Origin: Utricularia gibba
Taxonomy: Eukaryota > Streptophyta > Magnoliopsida > Lamiales > Lentibulariaceae
Assembly: GCA_002189035.1 (NCBI GenBank)
Contig: CM007989.1
Location: 6,739,501 to 6,803,500, forward strand
Reading direction: 5' to 3'
DNA: 64,000 bases
The notes beneath the pieces are model-generated. The model was not told the origin of the DNA and searched no databases. It saw nothing but the letters and a program-made list of their open reading frames with translations. A program made the position numbers and the translations under genes. Shown here piece after piece: positions 35,435 to 46,116 of the stretch (position 1 is the stretch's first letter; each line of letters begins with the position of its first letter).

Positions 35435-37729
35435 ATGGGGGATGTAGCGAATAAGGTTGCGTATTTTCAAGCTATTACGGGTATTGAAGACACGGATTTA
35501 TGCACAGAGATTTTGTCTGCTCACAATTGGGACCTGGAGTTGGCGATTGGATCGATTACTGCTGCTGAAACGCCCCGCGCTTCTTCATCTTCCGTCACCG
35601 CCTCTGCTGTTCCACCATCGGTCCCTTTAGTTTCAGGCGCATCTTCTGAAAACCAGGACGCGGGCCTCGTTCTGCCTTCTAATGGTAATAATTCTCCGGG
35701 TTTGGCTTGGAGAGTGATTACCCTCCCATTTTCTATTATTTCTGCTAGCTTGGGTTTGGTTTCTGGAGCGGTTGGGCTTGGTGTGTGGGCGGCAAGTGGG
35801 GTGTTGTCATATTCATTGAGCATGGTTGGGTTGGGTGGACGGGATCGTGGTGGAACCACGCCTCTGGTAACTCTTTCACAGTCTGTGGCGGAGGCAACAG
35901 ATTTCATTAACAGTTTCGAGAGTGATTACGGGAGATCAAGACCTAATTTTGTGGCTGAGGGTTTCATGGACGCATTGCAAAGGTCAAGACGCGAATATAA
36001 GCTGCTGTTTGTGTATTTGCATTCTCCAGAGCATCCTGATACACCTACGTTCTGTCAACAGAGTCTATGCAACGACATAGTTGTGGCATTTTTGAATGAA
36101 AATTTTGTGTCATGGGGTGGTAGCGTTAAAGCTAGTGAAGGGTTTAAGATGAGTAACAGTTTGAAAGCATCAAGGTTTCCATTCTGTGCTGTTGCAATGG
36201 CAGCAACAAATCAAAGGATCGCATTACTGCAACAGGCATGTATCTTTTTTTTCATTGCTTTTGGATCGACTCCTTGTTTTGTTCGTCTGTCATATTTTTG
36301 TGGATGCCTGTCACGCATCCCAATGGCGGGTATCTTTTCGTGTGGGTCCATGACTCATGAGATATACTTATCTGCTCAATGCACCACTGAAACATGCATA
36401 CATTGATTTGATACTGAAGGCTTTTAAATATACTAGGCTGTTATCTGATCTGAAGCATTAATCTGTTGCATTTGGTTGTTTTTACGTGTTTGAACTATTG
36501 TGCTACTTAAATAATTTTATAACAACGGTGTTTGAAGAATTCTCACTATGTTTAATATTTGTTAATGTGTTCAAGCTCTTCAGTGGAAAAACAATATGCC
36601 ATAGAAGTAATGATTTAGTATATGTTATTCTGAAGAATCATTTCACTTGTTCACTTTCAGATGATTGTTCTTATTCGAGTATGGTTTTTTCAGGTTGAAG
36701 GACCACAGTCGCCTGATGAAATAATAAGTTCATTGCAGAGGGTTCTTGATGAAAGTGCACCTGTACTTTTTTCTGCACGGATTGAAGCTGAGGAAAGAAG
36801 AAACAATATGCGTCTCAGAGAAGAGCAGGATGCTGCATATCGTGCAGCCCTTGAGGCTGATCAGGTATTACTCTATGATGGTTCTCTCTTTCTTGTACTC
36901 TATGTTCCTAGTCCGTCTAAAAAAGGGTCGCCTTAAAGGGAACCTTGCTAAGTCGGATTTTCTCTTCTTTCTTTCTCTTATTTGGTTCTAGGCTAGAGAA
37001 CGTCAAAGAAGAGAAGAGCAGGAAAGGCGGGAACATGAGGCTGCCGAAGTAGAAAGGAAAAAAATGGAGGAGGAGGAGGCTCGTGAACGAGCAGCCAAAG
37101 AATCTGCCCAGAAGGAAGCTGCATTAGCGAAGCTGCGTGAGGAGAAAGCATTGTCGCTAGGTCCTGAACCTGAAAATGGACCTGATGTAACCCGAGTAAG
37201 TTGCTCTCTTATATATCTCTTATCAATCCGAACAACACTGTGGCAGGGGTTAGTATTTTAAACCTTTTTCAATAGCCTTTTCATCAAGAGCATTTTTATC
37301 TTCTATTCGCCTTTTATTAGGATGTTGTAAAACCAAGCAGGACTTTATTTTACTAGAAGAATAGGTTGAAGAATGTTATATTCTCTGGTATTGTGAAGGA
37401 TGTAGTATTTGCAATTGGTTGCCATACAACTGATCTAGCAGTGTGTTTGGATGGCTAGTGTCGTTTCTTGTTATTTTGTATAACAGACGCACTTCTCCCA
37501 GGTCTTGGTACGATTCCCCTCTGGCGAGCGTAAAGAAAGGAGGTTCCACAGCGTGTCTACTATACAATCTTTGTATGATTACATTGATTCTTTAGGTTCC
37601 TTGGAACTTAACCGCTACAGACTTGTCTCCAACTTCCCTCGCTCTGTTTATGGTGAAGATAAGCTCTCCTTGACACTCCATGAAGCCGGTTTGCATCCAC
37701 AGGCAAGCCTTTTTGTTGAGTTAAGTTAA
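35435..37729 (+). CDS. PUX10: plant UBX-domain protein, PUX10-like (UBXD8/FAF2 type)
   Basis: Four exons: 35435-36235, 36694-36864, 36992-37195 and 37502-37729, giving 467 aa. Domain order: UBA (about 8-44, ITGIEDTDLCTEILSAHNWD), a hydrophobic hairpin (about 90-133, PFSIISASLGLVSGAVGLG), a UAS thioredoxin-like domain (about 160-290), a charged coiled coil rich in Glu, Arg and Lys (about 300-375), and a C-terminal UBX (393-467) beginning VLVRFPSGERKERRF and ending GLHPQASLFVELS. Arabidopsis PUX10 uses the hairpin to sit on lipid droplets and the UBX to recruit CDC48 for oleosin degradation; the same layout is present here. The ATG at 35435 is chosen because upstream frame has none. The first intron appears to start with GC (CAG then GCATGT). 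Confidence 0.95.
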
Positions 37730-38123
37730 CAGATGCGGCTACGCATCCCGAAAATGCTTCTTCGTCATGTATGAACCTCTCCCTTTCAAATTGCTTGTGT
37801 AAAAAGAAGAACAAGTAGTCCTGGGATGATGAACCCATGTCCAAGGTTTTGATTTGAAAATAAAACATGTTTAGTTATTACATTTGATATATCTCATATT
37901 TGTGCTTTTTGTCATGCTTTACCCTTTTTGCTATATGCTTGCTGAGCATCCTTGTTGCTGATCATAGAAATGCTTTTCAATGTATGTTTTTATTTAACTT
38001 TGAAGTTGCTGGTTACCTTCAAACAATACAAAATCAAAGTTATTGTTCGAAAATAATTCTGTGATGCATCTCCCATTCAACAAAAAGAGGCTTCCTGGCT
38101 GCCATGCCACGACCTTGCAGCAT
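37730..38123. other. 3' region between convergent genes
   Basis: Holds the 3' untranslated regions of the PUX10-like gene and of the phytocyanin gene on the other strand. No other gene is seen. Confidence 0.6.
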
Positions 38124-38815
38124 CTACAGCACAAGAACCAAAATCACAGCAGCAGCTCCGGTAACAATTTTGTGAACTCTGGGCGACTCCGATGCCGAAG
38201 CCTGAACCGGAATCGATCCGAAAACTGTAGGATAAGAGGCACCAGGAGGAGGGCTAGAAACCGAAGAATCAGGAGAAGATCCGTTTACACCCACTGCAAC
38301 TCGAAGCTTCTGCAACTTCTCACAGCGCCCTTGAGTTCCACTTATGAAGTAAAACTCCCCTGTGTTTGTGATGTTGAACAGGGAATTCCCATTGTTCATA
38401 CTCAGAATGGGATTTTCAATGCTGCAACTGTCGTATGATTCCTTGGTCACCTGCAGCACGGAGTCTTCGCTTGGAGGGTACAAAAAGACTGCCCAAAAAC
38501 ACAATGCTCTCCTCTTTCACCCATCCATGCAGTTAAACTAAACTGTAAAAGAAATGCACAGCGCTGGACTGGAAGCTGTGGAGGAAGGTAAGTGAACTTA
38601 CAGATGGAGTCTCCAACTTTGAGATTGTTGTACTTTGCCCATAAGGTGTAGAGTTGTTTGTTTGAAGAAGGTGGGAGGCCCCATGAACTCAAATCTCCGA
38701 CTTTGTAAATACTGCACAGAACTTCTGATTGGAAGGAAAAAAGAAGGAGAAGAAGAAGAGGAAGACAAGGTGCTGGTGAAAACTGCACCATTTGGAATCG
38801 GAGAACTCTTCCCAT
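38124..38815 (-). CDS. ENODL: early nodulin-like protein (phytocyanin domain, GPI-type tail)
   Basis: Two minus-strand exons, 38602-38815 and 38124-38488, join in phase 1 to give 192 aa. Order: signal peptide (PLLLLLLFSF), plastocyanin-like domain (YKVGDLSSWGLPP, YNNLKVGDSIFFLYPP, DSVLQVTKESYDSC, GEFYFISGTQGRCEKLQKL), a Pro/Ser-rich linker of arabinogalactan type, and a C-terminal hydrophobic tail (IVTGAAAVILVLVL) that would serve as a GPI signal. The single intron is at the usual phytocyanin position. The His expected beside the second Cys is Arg (GRC) and the GQ after it is LQ, so copper binding is unlikely; this is the rule in the ENODL group. It is probably tethered outside the plasma membrane. 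Confidence 0.93.
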
Positions 38816-39531
38816 TTGCTCAGAGTTCAGATTTCCGTAGAGGCTTCTGGAGAATGTTGGCAGAGCAAAACTGGGGAGCCAGGAAACAGATGATGGGCAG
38901 AGGCAATGAAATACCAGAAGAAACCTGTGGAAAAAGTCAAATGAAAAGGTGTGCAGGGTGTTTATGGTAATTTCCTTTCCATGTTACATTGAAAAAGGTG
39001 GGGGCATCCTTTACATGGAGTCACGTGCCCATGCCATTGACAACCACACCACGGTTGGCAACCATATGCTTTGATATCCCCTTCCACAAGTGCACCTCCA
39101 TTTCCATCACCCTATTTATGATGATCATGATTCTAAAATCATGTATTCAAATGCATGAATAAATTGGAGAATGAGTTTTTCATTTAAAATATAATTAAAA
39201 ATTTAAACCCTAAAATTTTGAACCCAATTCAATCGAAATCCATAGCTAACCAAGAATAGATTCAACCTACTTTGAAGAAACGTGAACATCTTATCTTGTT
39301 GAGGCAATGCTGGGCTACTAAGTGGGCTAGAACATCTCCGCCCATTGGGCTTTCGAAAAAAGGGTTTCAAAAATCAATTTATAGAACTGGACGGATTTCA
39401 AAGTGGAGCAACTTTCGATGTGGGATTAGCGGTGGCCACGAAACGGCGCTGTTTCACATGTTTACGTACTATAAGATGATGGTAGTATTTGCACAGTTTA
39501 TCTCATGTGTACTCGATAGGCTATCATGGTT
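38816..39531. other. 5' region of phytocyanin gene and 3' region of DMP gene
   Basis: Moderately AT-rich. It should hold the phytocyanin promoter and the DMP 3' untranslated region, both minus strand. No other coding signal is seen. Confidence 0.5.
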
Positions 39532-40155
39532 TCACACTTCAGTGCTTGGCGGTGACGTGCCGGTGTTGTCGCGAGCACCTACCGGAGTCGGTATCCCGTG
39601 CCGGACGTCCGTACCGATTCCCCTACGACGAGAATGGAAAATGGAGAAGAAGAAGCCGGCGAAAACCCCGGCAGCCATGGGCAAATTGACGACCAGGACT
39701 CGAAGATTTTCGCCGGCGTGACGGAAGAAGCACTTGAGCACATCCTGATCGCTCCAAGCGAAGGCCAAGTAGACGGATAAGGAAACACATGCGCGAACGA
39801 AGTCCAATGCCTTGATCCTGTACTCCGACAAGTCGCCTTGCATACTGTTGTTGCTGTCCCCATTGAAGACGTAGAATCCTTTGAACGTCGCGATGCCATA
39901 CCGCAGCGTCCCGTCGGAGTCCACGAAGCTGTCAGTGAACGACGACACGAAGCATATGATGGAGGACACCACGATCAGCGACGCCGTGAGGCACTTGTTC
40001 GAGATGAGACACGTGCCGTTGTTGGAGAAGGAGGGCGTCAGGGTTTGGAAGGCGAACACGACGCCGGTGGGGAGAAGGTGCGCGAGGTTGGCGGCGGTGG
40101 CGAAGGGAGAGTGAGTGGCGCTTTGTGCAGGATGCTGGCCGGCTACGGCAGCCAT
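39532..40155 (-). CDS. DMP: DUF679 domain membrane protein (DMP)
   Basis: One intronless minus-strand frame of 207 aa, which is typical of the family. The start at 40155 (MAAVAGQHPAQ) is the first ATG in the frame and leaves the usual short polar N-terminus. Family motifs: LAHLLPTGVVFAFQTLTPSF then SNNGTC, CFVSSFTDSFVDSDG, YGIATFKGFYVF, and RIKALDFVRACVSLSVYLAF, with four predicted membrane spans and a hydrophilic C-terminus. DMP proteins are plant-specific and found in tonoplast, ER or plasma membrane; some act in gamete fusion and others in senescence. The subgroup cannot be fixed by eye. Confidence 0.93.
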   Translation of the reverse strand: MAAVAGQHPAQSATHSPFATAANLAHLLPTGVVFAFQTLTPSFSNNGTCLISNKCLTASLIVVSSIICFVSSFTDSFVDSDGTLRYGIATFKGFYVFNGDSNNSMQGDLSEYRIKALDFVRACVSLSVYLAFAWSDQDVLKCFFRHAGENLRVLVVNLPMAAGVFAGFFFSIFHSRRRGIGTDVRHGIPTPVGARDNTGTSPPSTEV

Positions 40156-42774
40156 GGAGTTGTAAAAGGGTTTCTGTCTGTTTGAAAATCCGGGGAGTTC
40201 AGTTTTCAAGAGACATTCCGAAAAGTTAACAACGTGCACACAATCAACATATGATGCATTGCAACTGTGCAGAATTCCCCTTTCCAGAGAGTTTCAAAGG
40301 CATGGATAACAAAAGGGTTGGTATTCCAGACGTTGGAACGTGCGTCAACCACATCTAACATGTCCCTAAAGTGATTCAGGAGATGAAAATCAACCGCAAA
40401 ACACCCCCCACTTTATTCCAGACTTGCATGCAAACCTCTATCAGAAAACCCTTTTGAGAAGTTGGAGTGTGGCAAGTCTCCAGGCCATGGTCCCCGACAA
40501 CCCCAGCAATCAAAGGCTTGGAAACACAGCATCTTCCTTGATTCTTGAATCGTGTATATGGAATTGGAAAGCAATAAAAGGTAAGAACAAATTGATAATT
40601 GGAAAAACAAGATTTTCACTACAAAAAATGGAAAAAGTATGCAGAGAGTTTCAATAACTCAAGAACACTGGTTTGCTTAGAAGTTTGAGGATGCATTCAT
40701 TATACTAAAAGTAGGTTCTTACGTTACTTGTTTCTTCTTGATATGGCTATGAGATGAGACATAATTTTCCTCTTTTACCATATCTTCTGTACATCACCTC
40801 TTTTTCAGAAACGTATCTGATTGACCTCGAACAACGTGAAAGAACATAAGCCCCAGATTGTTTTTCTCTTTGAAGAGCACCCTCTTGGGAGGCTTGCTCA
40901 TTGTAGGCGTGCAGAGTTTCATGCCATCTTCTTGTTGCGTAGGCCTTCTAAAAAAACCTCTTTGTTGAAGGTTGGATCTAATACTCTTCTGACTGCTCTT
41001 GTTGGGCAAGGTTTCCCAGAATATTACTTGAGATAGTTTTTCCTTCTCCCTAACATGGGTAAAAGCAGTCATCATGTTGCCCTAAATCAGAGGCCAAGAT
41101 TCTTGGAAACTCCTTTTTCTAAAGAATGAGTTCATTGCGAGACCACCATGCATCCAACTTCCTCTTCATAATCAAGAATCAATGAAGTTGCATCAAATGC
41201 TCAAATCAACAAACTTTGTGGTAAATATCATAATTTGGGTTAGCCTCATTTAAAGCGCATCTGGTCTCATGCTTTAAAGTTGATAGTTCAAAATTTCAGA
41301 CTTTAATGTTGAAATTAAAAATTCGATAAATCAAATAATACATATGAAATTCAAGTATATAAAAAAATATAAATTATATTAAAAATATTAAATTCAAAGA
41401 TTCACAATCTCTTATATACTTAGTTATTATACTTTCATTTTATTTATAACTACAGACCCCTCTCGAATTTCATAAATGGGAACCTAAATCGTCCGATAGA
41501 TTTTACAACTAGTAACTCGGCGGTTTAGTTCCTTGACACCATGTATTTCTGCATATCTCAACTCTCTTATCATCAACTGTGAGTCAATTTTGTTGTTACT
41601 TTTTTTCCGAATAAAAATTAGTCTGAAGTATTTACTGTAGTGGATAGATGTGTGTGGCTTGGTGGGGCGAGGTGAAATAAATCTGGCTGCTGAGGGCTGG
41701 GCTGGCCTGGCCTGGCCTGAGAGAGAGCGTTCGTTATCAGGCGTAGTAAACAGCAGAGGGAATCCTACCTGCAAGAAAGGACATCATAAAATCCTCATTA
41801 TCATCTAAATGGACCTCCTCGGTCGCTTTTATTCTAATAAAACTCCCATATCAATGCCCCTCCTTTGTTCCATATTCCCTTTGCTTCCAGTTTCCAGGTT
41901 TCCCTACTCGCTCCTTCCACCCACAAAACCAGATCTGCTTCCATCTCGAAAACGTTTGTTTCCAGGATCATCCCATCCCCCCCTTGTGATCTGCTCCACT
42001 GTTTCTTTGTTTTTCTCTTTTTTTTTTTTAGAAAATTGCTGTAGTAAATCTCAAAAGTGATGATGGGAACAGTGCAAGTTGGTAACAGTTGTGCTTGCTT
42101 ACTTGAAAAGCTTTTTGTGTTGAAGCAAGTGGAGATTCCACTGCCATGAATGCCTCCTTTTTGCGCAGTCATTTATAGGGATCTCTCAATTTAGGGTATT
42201 TTTGTTAGGAGATGGGATACATCATATACCAATGTACGATAAACCAGATAAAATATTGATATTATATACAAAAAAATAAAAAATTAGTAAATAAGATTGT
42301 TGTGTTTGGATCCCCCTTTTTTTGGCCTTGGAAAGTTTGCAAGATTTGGGATGGTTTTGTTATGTTTGGTATAACTTTTTTTTCATACAAGTTTTTCAAA
42401 AATATTTTTTTATGATTTATGTCCCAAAGAATTTGAAAATAAGATTACCCCAACTTTTATTTTATGATAATAAATTATGAAAAAATGATTTGTGGGGGCC
42501 AAATTTGTATTTTGGATTTTGGAATTATCGAGTTGATGGATCACTGAGATTGTAATAATGAGTTTGAGAAGGACAAAATCTATGACATAAATCTCTTGCC
42601 TTTGCAGGAAACCGAACTCTCATGTCATTTTTGGTTTCCTCGTCATGTCTTCTTCGTTCCAACTCACATAGCTCTTTGTCCCCATCTCCTAATATTGTCC
42701 CAACGCCTTCATTCGTCCATTCATACATAACCTGCACGCATGCTCCTGGATCCTGGCTCCCTCCTTCCACCACC
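40156..42774. other. intergenic region between divergent genes
   Basis: DMP (minus) and the second WOX gene (plus) are transcribed away from each other. The interval is mixed in composition, with an AT-rich core at 41220-41450 and 42200-42500. Several short frames exist (around 40430, 40820, 41490 and 41810) but none resembles a known protein or shows a conserved block. Confidence 0.5.
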
Positions 42775-43662
42775 ATGATGAACCACGGCGAAGTCCGATG
42801 CCTCCCCGATCCTGTCTCCGGCCATCGCATGCAACTCCACGATCCACAAAACCCTAATATTTTTCCACTCCACGGTATGGATTTCTTGTTATTGCAAATT
42901 GGATTATTTCGGTTTTCAGATACCCAAGATTGTGACGTTGGCATTGTGGATGGGTTTCAGGGGAAGCGAAGGCGGCGGCGCCGTGTGTGGTGAGCACGCG
43001 GTGGAACCCTACGCCGGCACAGCTAGAAGCATTGGAGGGGATCTACCGGAGAGGGACGCGAACGCCGACGGCGGATCAGATCCAACAGATCACCGCGAGG
43101 CTGAAAAGACTAGGCAACATTGAGAGGAAGAACGTTTTCTACTGGTTTCAGAACCGCAAGGCCAGAGAGAAGAAGAAGAATCGCCGCCTTTTCGAGCTTT
43201 TCCCCGACGAGAAATGGATTCTTCCTTCCAGAAAGAAGCAGCCCGGTACACCCAATCATCGTCATGCTACAACAACCCAAAGTTTCAGTCCCTCCTAAAA
43301 TAAAATGTGCTTCCACCATTTTCAGGCTCCGTGGATATCGCAGAAGATGGGAGAGATAAGCTGTCCAGATTAACAGGATCCTCTTCCATTTACAGCAGCA
43401 GCAGCACACCCACAGAGGTAACTTTTCTGCGCTAGTTCCACAGACTACACGATTCTAGTATCACACAATCAGGCTCTTTTACATATCATCCCACTTCCGA
43501 TTCCCTCCGGAATGACTGGGGTTTCCGATTCAGGGTCGAGCAGTGAAAGGCGAGGGCGATCATGAAGCAGAAGCATGCCAAGAGAGTGGGAACCCGTTTG
43601 CGTGGAGAAGGATCGTCGCCCCTCCTCACGAGTTCATTGAGTTTCTGCCCACCAAGAAATAA
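42775..43662 (+). CDS. divergent WOX homeodomain protein lacking a WUS-box
   Basis: Four exons: 42775-42874, 42961-43245, 43326-43417 and 43534-43662, giving 201 aa. Intron phases are 1, 1, 0, the same as in the WOX1-like gene at 7.6-9.2 kb. The homeodomain (about 46-110) starts [20 protein letters not shown], has the extended loop of the WOX family ([20 protein letters not shown]) and recognition helix [16 protein letters not shown]. Modern-clade members have His where this has Arg (NHK versus NRK), and a Gly-Lys-Asn turn where this has Arg-Lys-Asn. No TLELFP-type WUS-box occurs after the homeodomain. The C-terminus [10 protein letters not shown] matches the EFLPLK-type end of WOX1 proteins. 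Best read as a WOX1/WOX6-clade paralogue that has lost the repression motif. Confidence 0.88.
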
Positions 43663-44810
43663 GTGCCATTGAGTGGCTCCTTCTCCTCATGACTTGTGGA
43701 TTCCATTAATGAATGACTGCGTAACTAAGGAAAAGTTTGTATGCATTTTCAGTGTGGAGGAAGATTTGTGGAAATGATTTAGTGAAAAAGATGCCACCAG
43801 CACTTAAAAACGACGTCGTCATGCCGCTATTTTATTTACAATTAGATGATGGATGACAAGCTTTTTGTTGAGGTGTGTTTCTTGTGAGTGTTGCCCTGTA
43901 GACAAACTGGACAAGGTTATTATTATTATTTTTTCCATTTATTATCAATTTATATCAACTCAGTTCTATCCTTATATAATGTAAAATCATGAAAATTGAA
44001 TGTTTAAAAAAGACAAAATCGTATTGTAAAATAGAAGATGGGTCCTTACAATTTTAAATTAAATATTTTTTATTACTAATTGAATGGGATTTAATAATTT
44101 TTAATTATATATTAGAAATAAAAATAATTGTTTAAATTCAACATTTTCAATCATTATTTTAAAAGATGGGATATGATTGGGGAGGCTGGCTCCTCCCTAA
44201 GGTAGTGCGGTGGTCAACAAGACCCCTCAAGTATTCCTAGTCAACGGCAGCCATTAGTTGACTTCATAATTTTTAACACATTTCTCTTTTATGCGGTTAG
44301 ATATCAATTTGGGTTCATAGTAATCGGAATTTCAAAACTTGAACCAACCTAACCACAAAGTTTCAATTCAAGTTACGGTTCCAAAAAACCACACGAGTGA
44401 TTATTCTACAAAATTTGCTATGATCTTTTTTAGCATATTATTAAGAAAAAGATTTTCAACTATTGAAAGCCAAAATATAATTATGATTGTCTGGGTTATA
44501 ATAAGTTTTTTTTTTTTTAATGAAAAAAGTATACTCATTCCTGTTTGACGGGGTACAAGGTCTCGAGATGTGTGCGAGCCGAAGCCAGTAGACGTATGTG
44601 CGTATTGAGAATGGGTAAGCCGGTCCGGCGACCAACTGCCGTGACGGCAAAGAAGTTGAGAGAAGCTTTGAAAGGTGACCGACGCTTCTTTTGTCGATTA
44701 CATATCTGGTCAAGCTGAAAGGTTTCGTCCCCGCACTCAACACTCGAGTGTTTTTTTGAATGAAAATGATGGATCATGATCTGATCTGATCTAATGGGGC
44801 TTAACAAGTT

Positions 44811-45041
44811 TCAGGCGGCCGTAAAACATATCCATTTAGAGGCGCTGGGCATATCTCTGGGCTGTAGATAGACAGACACAGACATGCCATTCCATTGATT
44901 TTCTGTAATTGTATCTTCTACGATTCGAAAAGCCTCAATAGGTAAAGGGTCAATGCAAGAAAGTGATACGAACATTCCCTCCAAGGAAGGCATTCCTGCC
45001 ACTGACTTGATTTCCTGGTCTGATTCAACAACTACGAGCAT
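44811..45041 (-). CDS. unrecognised 76-codon reading frame
   Basis: An ATG frame beginning MLVVVESDQEIKSVAGMPS and continuing LEGMFVSLSCIDPLPIEAF. The composition is protein-like and less AT-biased than the flanks, but I know no family that matches. It could be a small gene, or the last exon of a decayed gene on the minus strand, but no upstream exon is evident and the space is shared with the promoter of the plus-strand gene at 45119. Hypothetical. Confidence 0.2.
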   Translation of the reverse strand: MLVVVESDQEIKSVAGMPSLEGMFVSLSCIDPLPIEAFRIVEDTITENQWNGMSVSVYLQPRDMPSASKWICFTAA

Positions 45042-45070
45042 TCTTGGAATGGAGGGTCTAGTTTTCTGTC

Positions 45071-45078
45071 TATATATA
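45071..45078 (+). promoter_or_regulatory. TATA box of repeat-protein gene
   Basis: TATATATA at 45071-45078 lies about 40 bases before the ATG at 45119. Transcription would begin near 45100-45110, leaving a very short leader. Confidence 0.6.
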
Positions 45079-45118
45079 AGAATACAGGGTTTATTATCTT
45101 TCTCTCATTCTCCTAGAA

Positions 45119-45480
45119 ATGACTACTAAAGTTCTTGGAACCATCTGCTTCACACTTGTCCTTCTCACTGGAGCCACGGCTTCAAGGGTCATCCCAACCC
45201 TGCAAAAGGGTTTGCTCGTGGAGACTCAGCTGCGAGGCCTCCCGCCGCCATCGGCGTCATCTTCCTGCACGTATATCCCCGGCATGGATGGCGGCAATCC
45301 GTGCACATTGAGTGAGAAAAACTACGCCGGAGGTAAGGGGAAGGCCGGCGGTTCAAGGGTCGTGGAGGTTGAGCAAAGCCTTTTGGGGAGGCCCTGCCTA
45401 AAGGGCTTCCGCCGCCATCGGATTCCTCGCCGTGCACATACATCCCCGGCGACAATACCAACCCCTGCCCACTGAACTAG
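45119..45480 (+). CDS. small secreted protein with two tandem Cys-containing modules
   Basis: The protein starts with a clear signal peptide (VLGTICFTLVLLTGATA). Two modules follow, each ending GLPPPSxSSxCTYIPG then NPCxL. The modules occupy about 45182-45310 and 45350-45477 and also match in their first halves (SRVIPTLQ versus SRVVEVEQ; LLVETQL versus LLGRPCL). Two gene models explain the frame change near 45400. Model A: an intron at 45333-45403 (GTAAGG...AAAG) is removed, giving 96 aa with one full module and one half module. Model B: no intron, and one G is missing in the GGG run at 45403-45405, giving 120 aa with two full modules. The clear homology of the 'intron' to the first module, and similar one-base gaps elsewhere in the window, favour B. 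I do not recognise the family; a secreted signalling or wall peptide precursor is possible. Confidence 0.6.
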
Positions 45481-46074
45481 GGGGAAAAAAAGACTGCAGA
45501 TAGCCATAGGAGTTCTTCAAGTGGAGGAGAACAATTCTCTTCTCTGCTTTTCTTTTCGTTTTTTATTCTTGTAGAAATATTTCTTGATTTGTTGGTTTAT
45601 GATGATTATTGCGCCATGAAACTTGGTAGCTGAAAACACCTCATTTGGACACTCTAACCATCATCTTTGCAACAACTACGTGGGTTGGTTGGGTTTCACC
45701 TTTGACTTTGGACCTTCCCTTTTGTTTGATGACTTTTCTGGGGGGGCGCCTTACCAACCAGCCGTGTATGACTTCGGTTGCAAGTAAAATAATAGGAAAA
45801 AAGGGGGGCAAGTTGAGAATTTCACAAAATTGTCTTGTAATCGATTTTGCGAAGAATAGGAGGGTCGGCCAACGAGCCAACCCTATCGAGTTTCCACAAA
45901 TTATGTCGGCCATATGTCTTGATAGCCATACAGCACCAGCCAATAACCAGGGCTAGCGTGGCATATTTAGCCAACCGACCCTTTTAAGATGACGGGTGCG
46001 ATCCGAGGCGGTATTTATACCCGCCTTCCCAAGGTAACCCCATCTCAGCAACCGATGTGGGATCGGCAGAAGAA

Positions 46075-46116
46075 ATTTCCCAAAATTGATTTCCCAAAAT
46101 TGATTTCCCAAAAATA
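46075..46116. repeat. three-copy 14-base tandem repeat
   Basis: Unit ATTTCCCAAAATTG repeated twice exactly and a third time with changes in the last four bases. No function is evident. Confidence 0.85.

Larger units (their letters stand above)
43663..45118. other. intergenic region
   Basis: Mostly AT-rich to 44530. A short minus-strand reading frame of protein-like composition lies at 44811-45041 and is listed separately. A TATA element precedes the repeat-protein gene. Confidence 0.5.

Noticed and set aside
39272-39780. Plus-strand reading frames opposite the DMP gene
   Set aside because: They are antisense shadows of the conserved DMP coding frame and show no family motif.
41255-41305. 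A tRNA-like or SINE-like B box (GTTCAAAATTTC)
   Set aside because: It fails the B-box consensus at the final C, and no matching A box is convincing.
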